From Bacteroidales bacterium H3 (GTDB lineage Bacteria; Bacteroidota; Bacteroidia; Bacteroidales; Muribaculaceae), in the NCBI GenBank assembly GCA_001701135.1, contig DAAN01000011.1, positions 1-6,278 of the forward strand: 6,278 nucleotides of DNA, read 5' to 3'. Numbering within the stretch: the stretch's first letter is position 1; every line of letters starts with the position of its first letter. The notes below the pieces were generated by a model, which was given only the letters and a program-made list of their open reading frames with translations, was not told the origin of the DNA and made no database searches. This document shows positions 1 through 6,249 of this stretch, in pieces. Position numbers and translations under genes: made by a program.

Positions 1-147
1 GATTTTTCTGCTAAAAAACATAAATTTCCGAGTATTCGCGATAATAATACACCGTATCAAACTATGCGCCAATGAGTTGCGCACAACAAACAATTCATCG
101 AAAAAGTTCGCATCGAGAATCACAAAAGCGCCGAACAAAGACCGAAG

Positions 148-3018
148 TCAGTGAAGTTTGCTCTTTAGATAGCGTCCGGTATAGGAAGCGTCGCATGCGG
201 CCACCTCTTCGGGAGTGCCGGCAACGACGACATTTCCGCCGGACGCGCCACCCTCGGGACCAAGGTCGATGACATGATCGGCACATTTGATCACATCGAG
301 GTTATGTTCGATGATTAGAACAGTGTGTCCCTTGGCGAGGAGACGGTTGAAAGAATCCATCAGCAGGTTTATGTCGTGGAAATGCAGACCGGTGGTAGGT
401 TCGTCGAATATAAACAATGTGTGGGCGGTATCCTCCATGGCAAGGAAATAGGCCAGTTTCACGCGCTGATTCTCGCCGCCCGAGAGTGTCGACGAAGACT
501 GGCCGAGCCTGATATACCCGAGCCCCACATCGTGGAGAGGTTTCAGACGCCGCACGATTTTTTGAGTCTGCGCAGATGAATCCTCCGAAAAGAATTCTAT
601 AGCCTGATCTACCGTCATGTCGAGCACATCGGAGATATCCTTGTCGCGATAATGGATTTCCAGAATATCCTGTTTGAAACGTTTACCGTGACAGGCCTCG
701 CAGGGGATGGTGATGTCGGCCATAAACTGCATTTCTATAGTGATTTTCCCCTCACCCTTGCATTCCTCGCACCGGCCGCCGTCGGTGTTGAATGAGAAAA
801 ACGCCGGGGTAAAGCCCATCTGCTTCGCCGCCTGCTGAGAGGCGAAAAGCGAACGGATTTCATCGTAGGCGCCAAGATATGTGGCGGGATTGGAACGCGA
901 GGATTTACCTATGGGATTCTGGTCGACGAACTCCACCTTGTTAACACGCCTTAGATTTCCCGAAAGCTGCTGGAACGCTCCGGGCGCTTCGGAGGCGAGG
1001 CCGAGCTGCCGCATCATGGCCTTATACAGAATGTCGCGCACGAGCGTCGACTTACCCGAGCCGCTGACACCCGTAACCACCGTGAGCACATCGAGCGGGA
1101 ATTTCACGGAAATATTTTTCAGATTATGCTCGCGCGCACCTGTCACCTCAATATAATTGTTCCATTTCCGGCGGGAAGATGGCACGGGAATCTCCATGGC
1201 GCCCGTCAGATATTTTGCCGTGAAACTGTCACCGGCCTCGGGAAGATCGGCCAACGTGCCCTCGAACACGATCTCACCGCCCAGCCGACCGGCCTTGGGA
1301 CCAACGTCGATAATCCAGTCGGCAGCCTCCATGATCTCCTCGTCATGCTCGACCACCACCACAGTGTTGCCGAGGTCGCGCAGACTCTTGAGCACCCCGA
1401 TCAGCTTCTGCGTATCGCGGGAATGCAGCCCTATCGAAGGCTCGTCGAGAATGTATAGCGAGCCGATGAGCGACGATCCGAGCGAAGTGGCCAGATTGAT
1501 ACGCTGGCTTTCGCCACCCGACAACGTGGAGGAGAGACGGTCGAGCGTAAGATAGTCGAGCCCCACATCCACCAGAAAATTCAGGCGGCTTGTTATCTCG
1601 CGGAGCAGCCGTCGGGCCACTGCGGCATCGGCATCGCTCAGCTGCAGATCGAGAAACCACTTCCTAAGATCCGACACCGGCATCCTGACCAGATCGGATA
1701 TACTCTTGCCGGCGATCTTCACATAGCCGGCCTCGCGGCGCAGACGGGTGCCGTGACATTCGGGGCAGAGCGTTTTGCCGCGGTAACGCGCGAGCATCAC
1801 GCGATACTGAATCTTATACTGGTTGCTCTCGAGCATCTTGAAAAAACCGTCGATGCCGGTGAAAGCGCCCACTCCATGCCACAGCTGATCCTTCTGCTCC
1901 TGCGTCAGTTCGCAGTAGGGCTTGTGTATGGGGAAACCGAGCGGCGAGACAGTGTGGATGAAGTCGCGCTTCCACGCGCTCATCACCTCCCCTTTCCAGC
2001 ACTCCACGGCCCCTTCGTAGACCGACAGGGCCGGATTCGGAATCACCAGCCGCTCGTCGATACCGAGACAACGGCCGAACCCCTCGCAGCGCGGGCACGC
2101 ACCATAGGGATTGTTGAAGTTGAACAGCAGATCCGACGGCTCGATAAACTGCAGGCCGTCAGCCTCGAAGCGTTTCGAGAATTCATGGCGGTGAGGCTTG
2201 CCCTTATCGTCCCAGACAACAAGGGTGAGCGCGTCGCCCCCCTCGAAAAACGCCGTCTCGGCCGAGTCGGCCAGACGCGAAAGTTCGTCGGGGTCGTCAG
2301 AGACACTCATGCGGTCGATCAGCAGTTCATAGCCGTCGGACTTTTTCGGTTCCTTTTTCGAGGCGAGAAGTTCGTCGAACGGGAAAAATTTCCCATCCTT
2401 GTAGAGACGCGAGTAGCCCCCCTTGCCGAGCACCTCGAGATGCTGCGGCAGCGTGCGCTCCCCGGGTATGCGCAGAGGCGCCACCACCGCCAGTCGTGTG
2501 CCGGCAGGATATGCCGTGGCGGCATCGACCACATCCGTGACGCTGTGGCGGCGCACCTCCATCCCCGAAACCGGCGAGAAAGTGTGCCCCACGCGGCCGA
2601 AAAGCAGACGCAGGTAATCGTAGATTTCCGTGGAAGTGCCCACGGTGCTTCGCGGATTGCGGGTGTTGACCTTCTGTTCGATGGCCACCGCCGGCGGGAG
2701 CCCGCGTATGAAATCCACCTCCGGTTTGGGCATCTTGCCCAGAAACTGGCGTGCGTAGGCCGACAGACTCTCCACATAGCGGCGTTGCCCCTCGGCATAA
2801 AGCGTGTCGAACGCCAGCGACGACTTGCCCGAGCCGCTCAGGCCGGTGATCACCACCAGCCGTCCGCGCGGCACAGTGACATCAACATTCTTAAGATTGT
2901 TGACGCGGGCGCCCTTCACCTCAATGTCGCCCTCGTAGGCTACAATATTATCAGAGGATGCCGCGTCCGCATTTTTCGTTTCTATATTATTATATGTGTA
3001 CTTCTTTTTCAGAGTCAT
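148..3018 (-). CDS. uvrA: UvrABC excinuclease subunit A (UvrA)
   Basis: UvrA is the cytoplasmic ATPase that, as a dimer with UvrB, finds bulky DNA lesions and loads UvrB for incision by UvrC in nucleotide excision repair. The 956-residue protein is full length for the family and has two ABC ATPase modules. Module I has Walker [10 protein letters not shown] (59-67), signature LSGGESQR (499-506), Walker B LYILDEPS (521-528) and H-loop His558. Module II has Walker [10 protein letters not shown] (650-658), signature LSGGENQR (845-852), Walker B LFIFDEPT (868-875) and His905. The C-terminal zinc module is intact (C750, C753, C773, C776). CPRC (308-311) and CPEC (418-421) are present, but the first cysteine pair of the classical finger near E. 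coli residues 253-280 is missing, as I recall for Bacteroidetes UvrA. The ATG at 3018 follows an A-rich leader and gives about 30 residues before the conserved [13 protein letters not shown]. The gene is transcribed alone, away from its right-hand neighbours. Family assignment is very secure; orthology to the main UvrA rather than a paralogue is less so. Confidence 0.96.
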   Translation of the reverse strand: MTLKKKYTYNNIETKNADAASSDNIVAYEGDIEVKGARVNNLKNVDVTVPRGRLVVITGLSGSGKSSLAFDTLYAEGQRRYVESLSAYARQFLGKMPKPEVDFIRGLPPAVAIEQKVNTRNPRSTVGTSTEIYDYLRLLFGRVGHTFSPVSGMEVRRHSVTDVVDAATAYPAGTRLAVVAPLRIPGERTLPQHLEVLGKGGYSRLYKDGKFFPFDELLASKKEPKKSDGYELLIDRMSVSDDPDELSRLADSAETAFFEGGDALTLVVWDDKGKPHRHEFSKRFEADGLQFIEPSDLLFNFNNPYGACPRCEGFGRCLGIDERLVIPNPALSVYEGAVECWKGEVMSAWKRDFIHTVSPLGFPIHKPYCELTQEQKDQLWHGVGAFTGIDGFFKMLESNQYKIQYRVMLARYRGKTLCPECHGTRLRREAGYVKIAGKSISDLVRMPVSDLRKWFLDLQLSDADAAVARRLLREITSRLNFLVDVGLDYLTLDRLSSTLSGGESQRINLATSLGSSLIGSLYILDEPSIGLHSRDTQKLIGVLKSLRDLGNTVVVVEHDEEIMEAADWIIDVGPKAGRLGGEIVFEGTLADLPEAGDSFTAKYLTGAMEIPVPSSRRKWNNYIEVTGAREHNLKNISVKFPLDVLTVVTGVSGSGKSTLVRDILYKAMMRQLGLASEAPGAFQQLSGNLRRVNKVEFVDQNPIGKSSRSNPATYLGAYDEIRSLFASQQAAKQMGFTPAFFSFNTDGGRCEECKGEGKITIEMQFMADITIPCEACHGKRFKQDILEIHYRDKDISDVLDMTVDQAIEFFSEDSSAQTQKIVRRLKPLHDVGLGYIRLGQSSSTLSGGENQRVKLAYFLAMEDTAHTLFIFDEPTTGLHFHDINLLMDSFNRLLAKGHTVLIIEHNLDVIKCADHVIDLGPEGGASGGNVVVAGTPEEVAACDASYTGRYLKSKLH

Positions 3019-3037
3019 ATTTTTTACTAAAATTACA

Positions 3038-3066
3038 GTTCACCGCGCGTTTGCCGCGGCGGGAAC
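3038..3066 (-). other. Predicted hairpin at the 5' end of uvrA mRNA
   Basis: GTTC (3038-3041) pairs with GAAC (3063-3066), and inside it CCGCG (3043-3047) pairs with CGCGG (3055-3059) around a seven-base loop, leaving a one-base and a three-base bulge. The predicted uvrA transcript starts near 3064, so the hairpin would form almost at its 5' end, about 20 bases before the start codon. Such structures can protect mRNA from 5' decay or modulate translation. No folding calculation was made. Confidence 0.4.
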
Positions 3067-3069
3067 TTA

Positions 3070-3101
3070 CAAAGTTACTAAAAAAATGCCGAATCGGCAA
3101 C
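3070..3101 (-). promoter_or_regulatory. uvrA promoter (Bacteroidetes type)
   Basis: Read on the minus strand, TAACTTTG (3077-3070) matches the Bacteroidetes -7 box TAnnTTTG, and GTTG (3101-3098) lies 20 bases upstream, where the -33 TTTG/TTG box belongs. Transcription would begin near 3064, giving a leader of about 45 bases before the uvrA ATG. A 13-base palindrome fills part of the spacer and overlaps the -33 box by two bases. The motif fit and position are seen in the sequence; promoter activity is inferred. Confidence 0.7.
3087..3099. promoter_or_regulatory. 13-base palindrome in uvrA promoter, possible operator
   Basis: TGCCGA-A-TCGGCA is a perfect inverted repeat with 6-base arms around one central base. 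It lies between the -33 and -7 boxes of the uvrA promoter, where a bound dimeric repressor would block RNA polymerase. On the minus strand it is followed by seven T, so it also resembles a very short terminator hairpin, but no gene reads into it from that side. An operator for DNA-damage control is an inference; I do not recognise it as a known LexA box. Confidence 0.4.
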
Positions 3102-3196
3102 CGAATATCCTATCACCGGTTTAAACAAATCACCCCCCCCTCGCGTTATATCATAAAAAAGAATTTAAACATAACTTCCTAACCACACTTACAGTC

Positions 3197-3394
3197 ATGA
3201 AGAATTTAGATGTAATCCTCGCTGTTGTGGGCGGTGCCGTGGCCGGCGCTGCCTTAGGTCTGCTGTTCGCCCCCAAGAAGGGTGAAGATCTCCGTTCCGA
3301 TATCTACGACTTTCTCAAAGAGAAGGGCGTCGACATCAAGGACAACAAAGTAACGGAGCTTGTAAAGCAGCTCGAAGCTAAAATCAAACACTAA
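3197..3394 (+). CDS. YtxH-like small membrane protein, copy 1
   Basis: This 65-residue protein has one N-terminal membrane segment (about 6-25) containing a GxxxG helix-packing motif (G13-G17). The hallmark YtxH turn LLFAPKKGEDLR (22-33) follows, then a charged helical tail (about 34-65) that could form a coiled coil. YtxH-like proteins are small envelope proteins often linked to general stress; the molecular role is unknown. The protein probably sits in the inner membrane with the charged tail in the cytoplasm. It is the first gene of a rightward group and lies only 24 bases before a paralogue that aligns without gaps over the first 40 residues. The ATG follows an AC-rich leader without a Shine-Dalgarno, usual for Bacteroidetes. 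No clear TAnnTTTG promoter is visible upstream, so a different sigma factor may be used. Confidence 0.88.
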   Translation: MKNLDVILAVVGGAVAGAALGLLFAPKKGEDLRSDIYDFLKEKGVDIKDNKVTELVKQLEAKIKH

Positions 3395-3418
3395 CAACCC
3401 CAAAAACATCAGAAAACA

Positions 3419-3646
3419 ATGAAAGCAACAACACTTTTGGCAGCATTCCTCGGCGGCGCCATCGTCGGCGCCGGTTCGGCCCTCCTCTTTGCTCCCGAAA
3501 AGGGTGAAGACCTCCGCGAGCAGATCAAGGATCTCCTCAAGAAATATCACATCTGCTCGAAGACTCAGGAAGAGAAAATCGACGAACTTGTCGACGAACT
3601 CGCTGCTGAAGTCCACCAGACACCTGTCAAGAAGAGCATCCAGTAA
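3419..3646 (+). CDS. YtxH-like small membrane protein, copy 2
   Basis: This 75-residue tandem paralogue has a membrane segment at about 5-25 with the same GxxxG spacing (G13-G17), then LLFAPEKGEDLR (22-33). An acidic and basic helical tail (34-65) and a short polar end complete it. Residues 1-40 align without gaps to copy 1, and the DNA around the FAPxKGEDLR motif is also similar, which points to local duplication. The tail has diverged, is ten residues longer, and carries one cysteine (C46) absent from copy 1, so the two may have separate partners or could form a hetero-oligomer. Co-transcription with copy 1 is very likely from the 24-base gap. The function is unknown beyond the family link to envelope stress. 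Confidence 0.88.
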   Translation: MKATTLLAAFLGGAIVGAGSALLFAPEKGEDLREQIKDLLKKYHICSKTQEEKIDELVDELAAEVHQTPVKKSIQ

Positions 3647-3690
3647 TACCGCCCACTCCGGTAAAACCTCGGATCCCTCAGGCAATACCA

Positions 3691-3739
3691 CAGCAACGGT
3701 CGTCGGCACCCCGCCGGGGCATGCCCGGCGCCGTTGCTG
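3691..3739 (+). other. Strong GC-rich hairpin between ytxH copy 2 and the holin-like gene
   Basis: CAGCAACGG (3691-3699) pairs perfectly with CCGTTGCTG (3731-3739). Nested directly against the right arm is a second perfect stem, CGCCGGG (3712-3718) with CCCGGCG (3724-3730), closing a five-base loop; 12 bases on the left remain unpaired. Only four T follow, at 3745-3748, so this is a weak intrinsic terminator at best. It could be an attenuator or an mRNA-stabilising element setting the ratio of the upstream small proteins to the downstream genes. It fills part of a 153-base gap with no other gene. Confidence 0.6.
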
Positions 3740-3799
3740 CGCCTGTTTTCCCGAAACCTTTCTCGCGTCACGTTTCAACACTTCACACCCCAGACCAAC

Positions 3800-4177
3800 A
3801 TGAGAGATTTCTCAGAACAGCATGCGGGCAGATTCGCCGCCATAAGAGACTCGCTGCGGCGCCTCGGCACGCTCTATCTCGAAAGCGCGCGACTCACCGC
3901 CGCCGAAAAGCTCACACTCTTCCTCTCCACCGCCGTGGCGTTCATCATCGCCATGGTGTTCATGACATTTGCAATAGCGTTCGGCGCCGCCACCCTCTTC
4001 TACTTCCTCGAATATGTCGACATGCCCCACGTGGCAGCGGCCGCCATCCTCGCCGGCGTGTTCGTGCTGCTGGCACTCCTCGTGTTCCTGCTTCGCCGCG
4101 TGCTGATTGTCAACCCCATAGCCCGGTTCGTGTCACGGTTGATAATGGACATCGGCAAAGGTTCCTCAAAAGTCTGA
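3800..4177 (+). CDS. Phage holin superfamily III / YqjE-type membrane protein
   Basis: This 125-residue inner-membrane protein has a soluble N-terminal helix (about 5-36) carrying YLESARLTAAEKLTLFLS, which resembles the PF07332 pattern. Two hydrophobic segments follow (about 39-70 and 77-98), then a basic C-terminal tail (99-125). Despite the family name, such proteins are normal chromosomal genes, and no lysis genes are nearby. E. coli YqjE is a relative with unknown mechanism. I chose the ATG at 3800: the reading frame extends upstream to a TTG at 3734, but that codon lies inside a strong hairpin, the added 22 residues look unlike the family, and the ATG has the same AC-rich leader as its neighbours. 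The next gene starts 16 bases after the stop, so the two are probably co-transcribed. A joint role with the YtxH proteins in the envelope is inferred from order only. Confidence 0.82.
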   Translation: MRDFSEQHAGRFAAIRDSLRRLGTLYLESARLTAAEKLTLFLSTAVAFIIAMVFMTFAIAFGAATLFYFLEYVDMPHVAAAAILAGVFVLLALLVFLLRRVLIVNPIARFVSRLIMDIGKGSSKV

Positions 4178-4193
4178 CCTAAAAACTTCCCCA

Positions 4194-4475
4194 ATGAGCA
4201 ACAAAGCCAACCACAAGGAGTTACAGCCCGCGGAAGCAGGCAAAGGCATGACGCTGCAGGAAATCCGCATGCGCATGGCCGTCACCGACATGCAGATCCG
4301 GCTCGAAAAAGATCGCCTCATGACGGCCATCCACCCCGCCACCTCGCCGGGTCAAAACGCCATTCTCACCAGCATAGGCCGTTTCGAAAACTTCATGACC
4401 TACGCCTCCCTGTTCATCACAGCCTACCGTATGGCCAAAAAGGGGGTCAACCTTGTTAAGGAATTAAAAAAATAA
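4194..4475 (+). CDS. Small protein of unknown function, YqjK-like in layout
   Basis: I do not recognise a named family in these 93 residues. Residues 1-19 are polar and probably disordered. Residues 20-46 form a charged amphipathic helix rich in Met and Arg. A proline- and glycine-containing turn follows (48-53), and residues 64-80 (FENFMTYASLFITAYRM) are hydrophobic and aromatic enough for one membrane segment. The end is a basic helix with several lysines. It starts 16 bases after the holin-like gene and is very likely in the same operon. The layout, a charged helix, one membrane segment and a basic tail directly behind a YqjE-type protein, recalls E. coli YqjK, though sequence homology cannot be claimed. 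An internal ATG at 4248 (M19) is an alternative start. Confidence 0.8.
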   Translation: MSNKANHKELQPAEAGKGMTLQEIRMRMAVTDMQIRLEKDRLMTAIHPATSPGQNAILTSIGRFENFMTYASLFITAYRMAKKGVNLVKELKK

Positions 4476-4486
4476 TCGTAAATTTG
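4453..4486 (+). promoter_or_regulatory. Likely prmA promoter
   Basis: TAAATTTG (4479-4486) is a perfect TAnnTTTG -7 box just behind the stop codon of the 93-residue gene. The -33 region is weaker: TTG at 4453-4455 with a 23-base spacer, or GTTA at 4455-4458 with the usual 20. Transcription would start near 4493 and give a leader of about 55 bases, which includes a small hairpin (CCCT 4500-4503 with AGGG 4507-4510). It would allow prmA to be expressed apart from the small membrane genes. Confidence 0.55.
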
Positions 4487-4547
4487 CGGGAAATTCACAC
4501 CCTCCGAGGGCGCAACACCCCCTCTGCGGGAAAAAGCACTCCCCCGA

Positions 4548-5399
4548 ATGAACGATTACACCGAACTACGCGTCGACCTCTCCCCCTGCTCCGAGACATT
4601 CACCGACATCGTGGCCGCCATCCTCGCCGATGCCGGCTATGAAAGTTTTGTCGCCGACGAAAAGGGCGTCACAGCCTATATCCCCGTCGGGCAATACTCC
4701 GCCGAAGCAGTCGACGGTGCGCTCGCCGCTTTCCCCGTCGAGGGCGTCACTTTCACCCTCCGCGCCGTCACCGTGCCCGGGCGGGACTGGAACAGCGAAT
4801 GGGAGAAACACTATTTTCAACCCATCGTGGTCGACAACCGCTGCGTGATCCACTCCTCGTTCCACAAAAACATCCCCGAGTGCGACTACGACATCGTCAT
4901 CGACCCCAAAATGGCGTTCGGCACCGGCCACCACGCCACCACATCGCTCATCATCGGCCAACTGCTGCAGATGCCCCTCGAGGGTAAAACCGTAATCGAC
5001 ATGGGCACCGGCACCGGCATCCTTGCCATCCTCGCCGCCATGCGCGGCGCCGCGTCGGTCACCGGCATCGAAATCGACCCGCCCGCCTGGGAAAACGCCC
5101 GCGACAACGTCGTCACCAACCGTCACCCCGAAATCAACATCCTCCTCGGCGACGCCGCGCTGCTCGACCGCTGCCCCGAAGCCGACATCTTCATCGCCAA
5201 CATCAACCGCAACATCATCACAGGCGACATCGACCGCTACGCCGCTGGTCTGCGTCGGGGCGGCATCATGCTGCTGAGCGGATTCTACGAAGCCGACATA
5301 CCAGTGATAATGCAATATGCCACACCCTTGGGTCTGCGGCAGGAAGGCCACACCGTGAAAGGCGACAACTGGACCTGCCTGCGACTTGTCAAAAAATAA
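4548..5399 (+). CDS. prmA: Ribosomal protein L11 methyltransferase (PrmA)
   Basis: PrmA is a cytoplasmic SAM-dependent methyltransferase that methylates amino groups of ribosomal protein L11. The 283 residues fit the family. An N-terminal ferredoxin-like substrate-binding domain (about 1-75) leads into DWNSEWEKHYFQPI (80-93). The PrmA hallmark AFGTGHHATT follows (123-132), then SAM-binding motif I DMGTGTGIL (151-159), the acidic end of strand 2 in GIEID (173-177), GD (201-202) and the motif IV region IANINRN (216-222). Motif I has Thr where many relatives have Cys, a mild substitution. The ATG at 4548 gives the usual family N-terminus. The gene lies 72 bases behind the 93-residue gene, in the same direction, with its own likely promoter. 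Nothing looks damaged. Confidence 0.95.
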   Translation: MNDYTELRVDLSPCSETFTDIVAAILADAGYESFVADEKGVTAYIPVGQYSAEAVDGALAAFPVEGVTFTLRAVTVPGRDWNSEWEKHYFQPIVVDNRCVIHSSFHKNIPECDYDIVIDPKMAFGTGHHATTSLIIGQLLQMPLEGKTVIDMGTGTGILAILAAMRGAASVTGIEIDPPAWENARDNVVTNRHPEINILLGDAALLDRCPEADIFIANINRNIITGDIDRYAAGLRRGGIMLLSGFYEADIPVIMQYATPLGLRQEGHTVKGDNWTCLRLVKK

Positions 5400-5460
5400 T
5401 CCAATCGGTCAAAGAATAACCCCACCCGGCAAAAAACAACCCCGTCAGAGATCACCCCGC
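5388..5460 (+). repeat. Degenerate tandem repeat across the prmA stop codon
   Basis: Four similar units begin with GTCAAAAAATAATCC (5388), GTCAAAGAATAACCC (5408), GGCAAAAAACAACCC (5428) and GTCAGAGATCACCCC (5444). The offsets are 20, 20 and 16 bases. The first unit encodes the last residues of PrmA (VKK) and its TAA; the second contains another TAA at the same place; the third and fourth have changed it to CAA and CAC. Together they fill almost the whole gap between prmA and the next gene. This looks like an old slippage duplication that has decayed; no function is evident. Confidence 0.5.
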
Positions 5461-5462
5461 AA

Positions 5463-6116
5463 ATGAAGCCACATATCACCATCTCACGCCTGCTATTGTC
5501 ACTCGTTGCCGCGCTTGTTCCGGTAGCAGCCTCGGCCGGACAGTCCGGCAAAGAAGTCGCCACGGCCTCCGCGGCAGCCGACTCCCCTACCGCCACCCCA
5601 TCCGACTCCGTGCTGTTCGTCATCACCGACGCCGAGATCGCGCCTGAGGCGCAGCTCTCCAAGGAATCGCACCTCGGACACTTCGCCTGGGGCATCGACG
5701 CCGGCAGTTCGGTCGACATCACCTGCAACGACATGACCTCCATCGACCTCCACGCCTATTTCGGCTACAAAGGGCCCTGGCTTAACTTCCTCGGCGCAGG
5801 TGCCGGCATCAACGCCATGATCAACAACGGCAGCCGATGCTACCCCGTCTACATGATGCTCCGCACCTCGTTCTGCCGCCAGCCGCAGCTCTGTTTCCTC
5901 GATCTGCGAGCAGGCGTGTCGTTCAACAGCATCATGGACAATAAATCGCAGACCGATTTCTACGGCACCCTCGGCGTCGGCTTCAACCTCGCCACAGGGC
6001 GCAAATTCTCCTCCCATCTCATCGTCTCCTACAACTACATGCCGCTGCGGCATGTAGAGACCTTCGACACCCCCGATCTGCACTACGCCGCCATCCGCAT
6101 CGGCTGCAGCTTCTGA
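5463..6116 (+). CDS. Predicted secreted outer-membrane beta-barrel protein
   Basis: I do not recognise a specific family in these 217 residues. A Sec signal peptide is clear: basic start, hydrophobic core (about 9-22) and probable cleavage after ASA at residue 25. A low-complexity Ala/Ser/Thr/Pro linker (28-48) follows. From about 73 onward, alternating polar and hydrophobic strands with glycines and aromatics (for example DLHAYFGYKG, FYGTLGVGFNL, HLIVSYNYMPL) suggest an eight-strand or similar small barrel. It ends in YAAIRIGCSF with the terminal Phe typical of outer-membrane proteins recognised by BAM. Five cysteines occur in the mature protein (C88, C126, C138, C144, C215), unusual for such a barrel. 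The gene starts 63 bases after prmA with no visible promoter, so read-through from prmA is likely. The role is unknown; structural, porin-like or envelope-sensing functions are all possible. Confidence 0.82.
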   Translation: MKPHITISRLLLSLVAALVPVAASAGQSGKEVATASAAADSPTATPSDSVLFVITDAEIAPEAQLSKESHLGHFAWGIDAGSSVDITCNDMTSIDLHAYFGYKGPWLNFLGAGAGINAMINNGSRCYPVYMMLRTSFCRQPQLCFLDLRAGVSFNSIMDNKSQTDFYGTLGVGFNLATGRKFSSHLIVSYNYMPLRHVETFDTPDLHYAAIRIGCSF

Positions 6117-6198
6117 CCCGCCATTCAAGGATTATTCCCTATAAACCAATCATTTAGCATTTGTTTAACACAGCTTAACACAAAAACCGGGTGGAAAA

Positions 6199-6230
6199 TT
6201 TGGAGGATAGCGGGAAAGTGCGTACCTTTG
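6199..6230 (+). promoter_or_regulatory. Consensus promoter of the tRNA gene
   Basis: TTTG (6199-6202) and TACCTTTG (6223-6230) match the Bacteroidetes -33 and -7 boxes exactly and are separated by the preferred 20 bases. Transcription would start near 6237, about 13 bases before the mature tRNA, as expected for a strongly expressed stable RNA. It is the best promoter match in the window. An AT-rich stretch with a ten-base-spaced direct repeat lies upstream. Confidence 0.85.
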
Positions 6231-6249
6231 CACTCGTAAAACAAGTCAT

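Noticed and set aside
1..21. An ATG on the minus strand at 21 opening a frame (MFFSRKI) that runs out of the window.
   Set aside because: Seven codons with no recognisable promoter or leader signal are too few to support a gene.
65..83. Possible uvrA terminator: TGCGC and GCGCA around a nine-base loop.
   Set aside because: The stem is only five pairs, the loop is large, and no T-run follows in the uvrA direction.
1753..3030. A 425-codon open frame on the plus strand opposite uvrA.
   Set aside because: It is antisense to a clear uvrA gene. The translation is rich in Arg, His and Ala without domains, as expected from the complement of a GC-rich gene with strong codon bias.
3119..3126. GTTTAAAC palindrome in the divergent region.
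   Set aside because: Eight-base AT-rich palindromes are expected by chance in such DNA, and it is not aligned with any promoter element I can see.
3734..3799. Upstream TTG start extending the holin-like protein by 22 residues.
   Set aside because: The TTG lies in the right arm of a strong hairpin, the extension is not family-like, and an ATG with the usual AC-rich leader is present at 3800.
3800..4177. Prophage or lysis cassette suggested by the holin-type gene.
   Set aside because: No endolysin, spanin, integrase or phage structural gene is nearby. This holin-named family is common in ordinary chromosomal envelope operons.
4566..5351. A 261-codon open frame on the minus strand within prmA.
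   Set aside because: It is the complement of prmA. Its composition is dominated by Gly, Val, Asp and Ala with no motif, and the frame is open only because of the codon use of prmA.
5499..6128. A 209-codon open frame on the minus strand over the barrel gene.
   Set aside because: The plus-strand frame has a signal peptide and barrel ending. The reverse frame is Gly/Val/Asp-rich with no recognisable feature.
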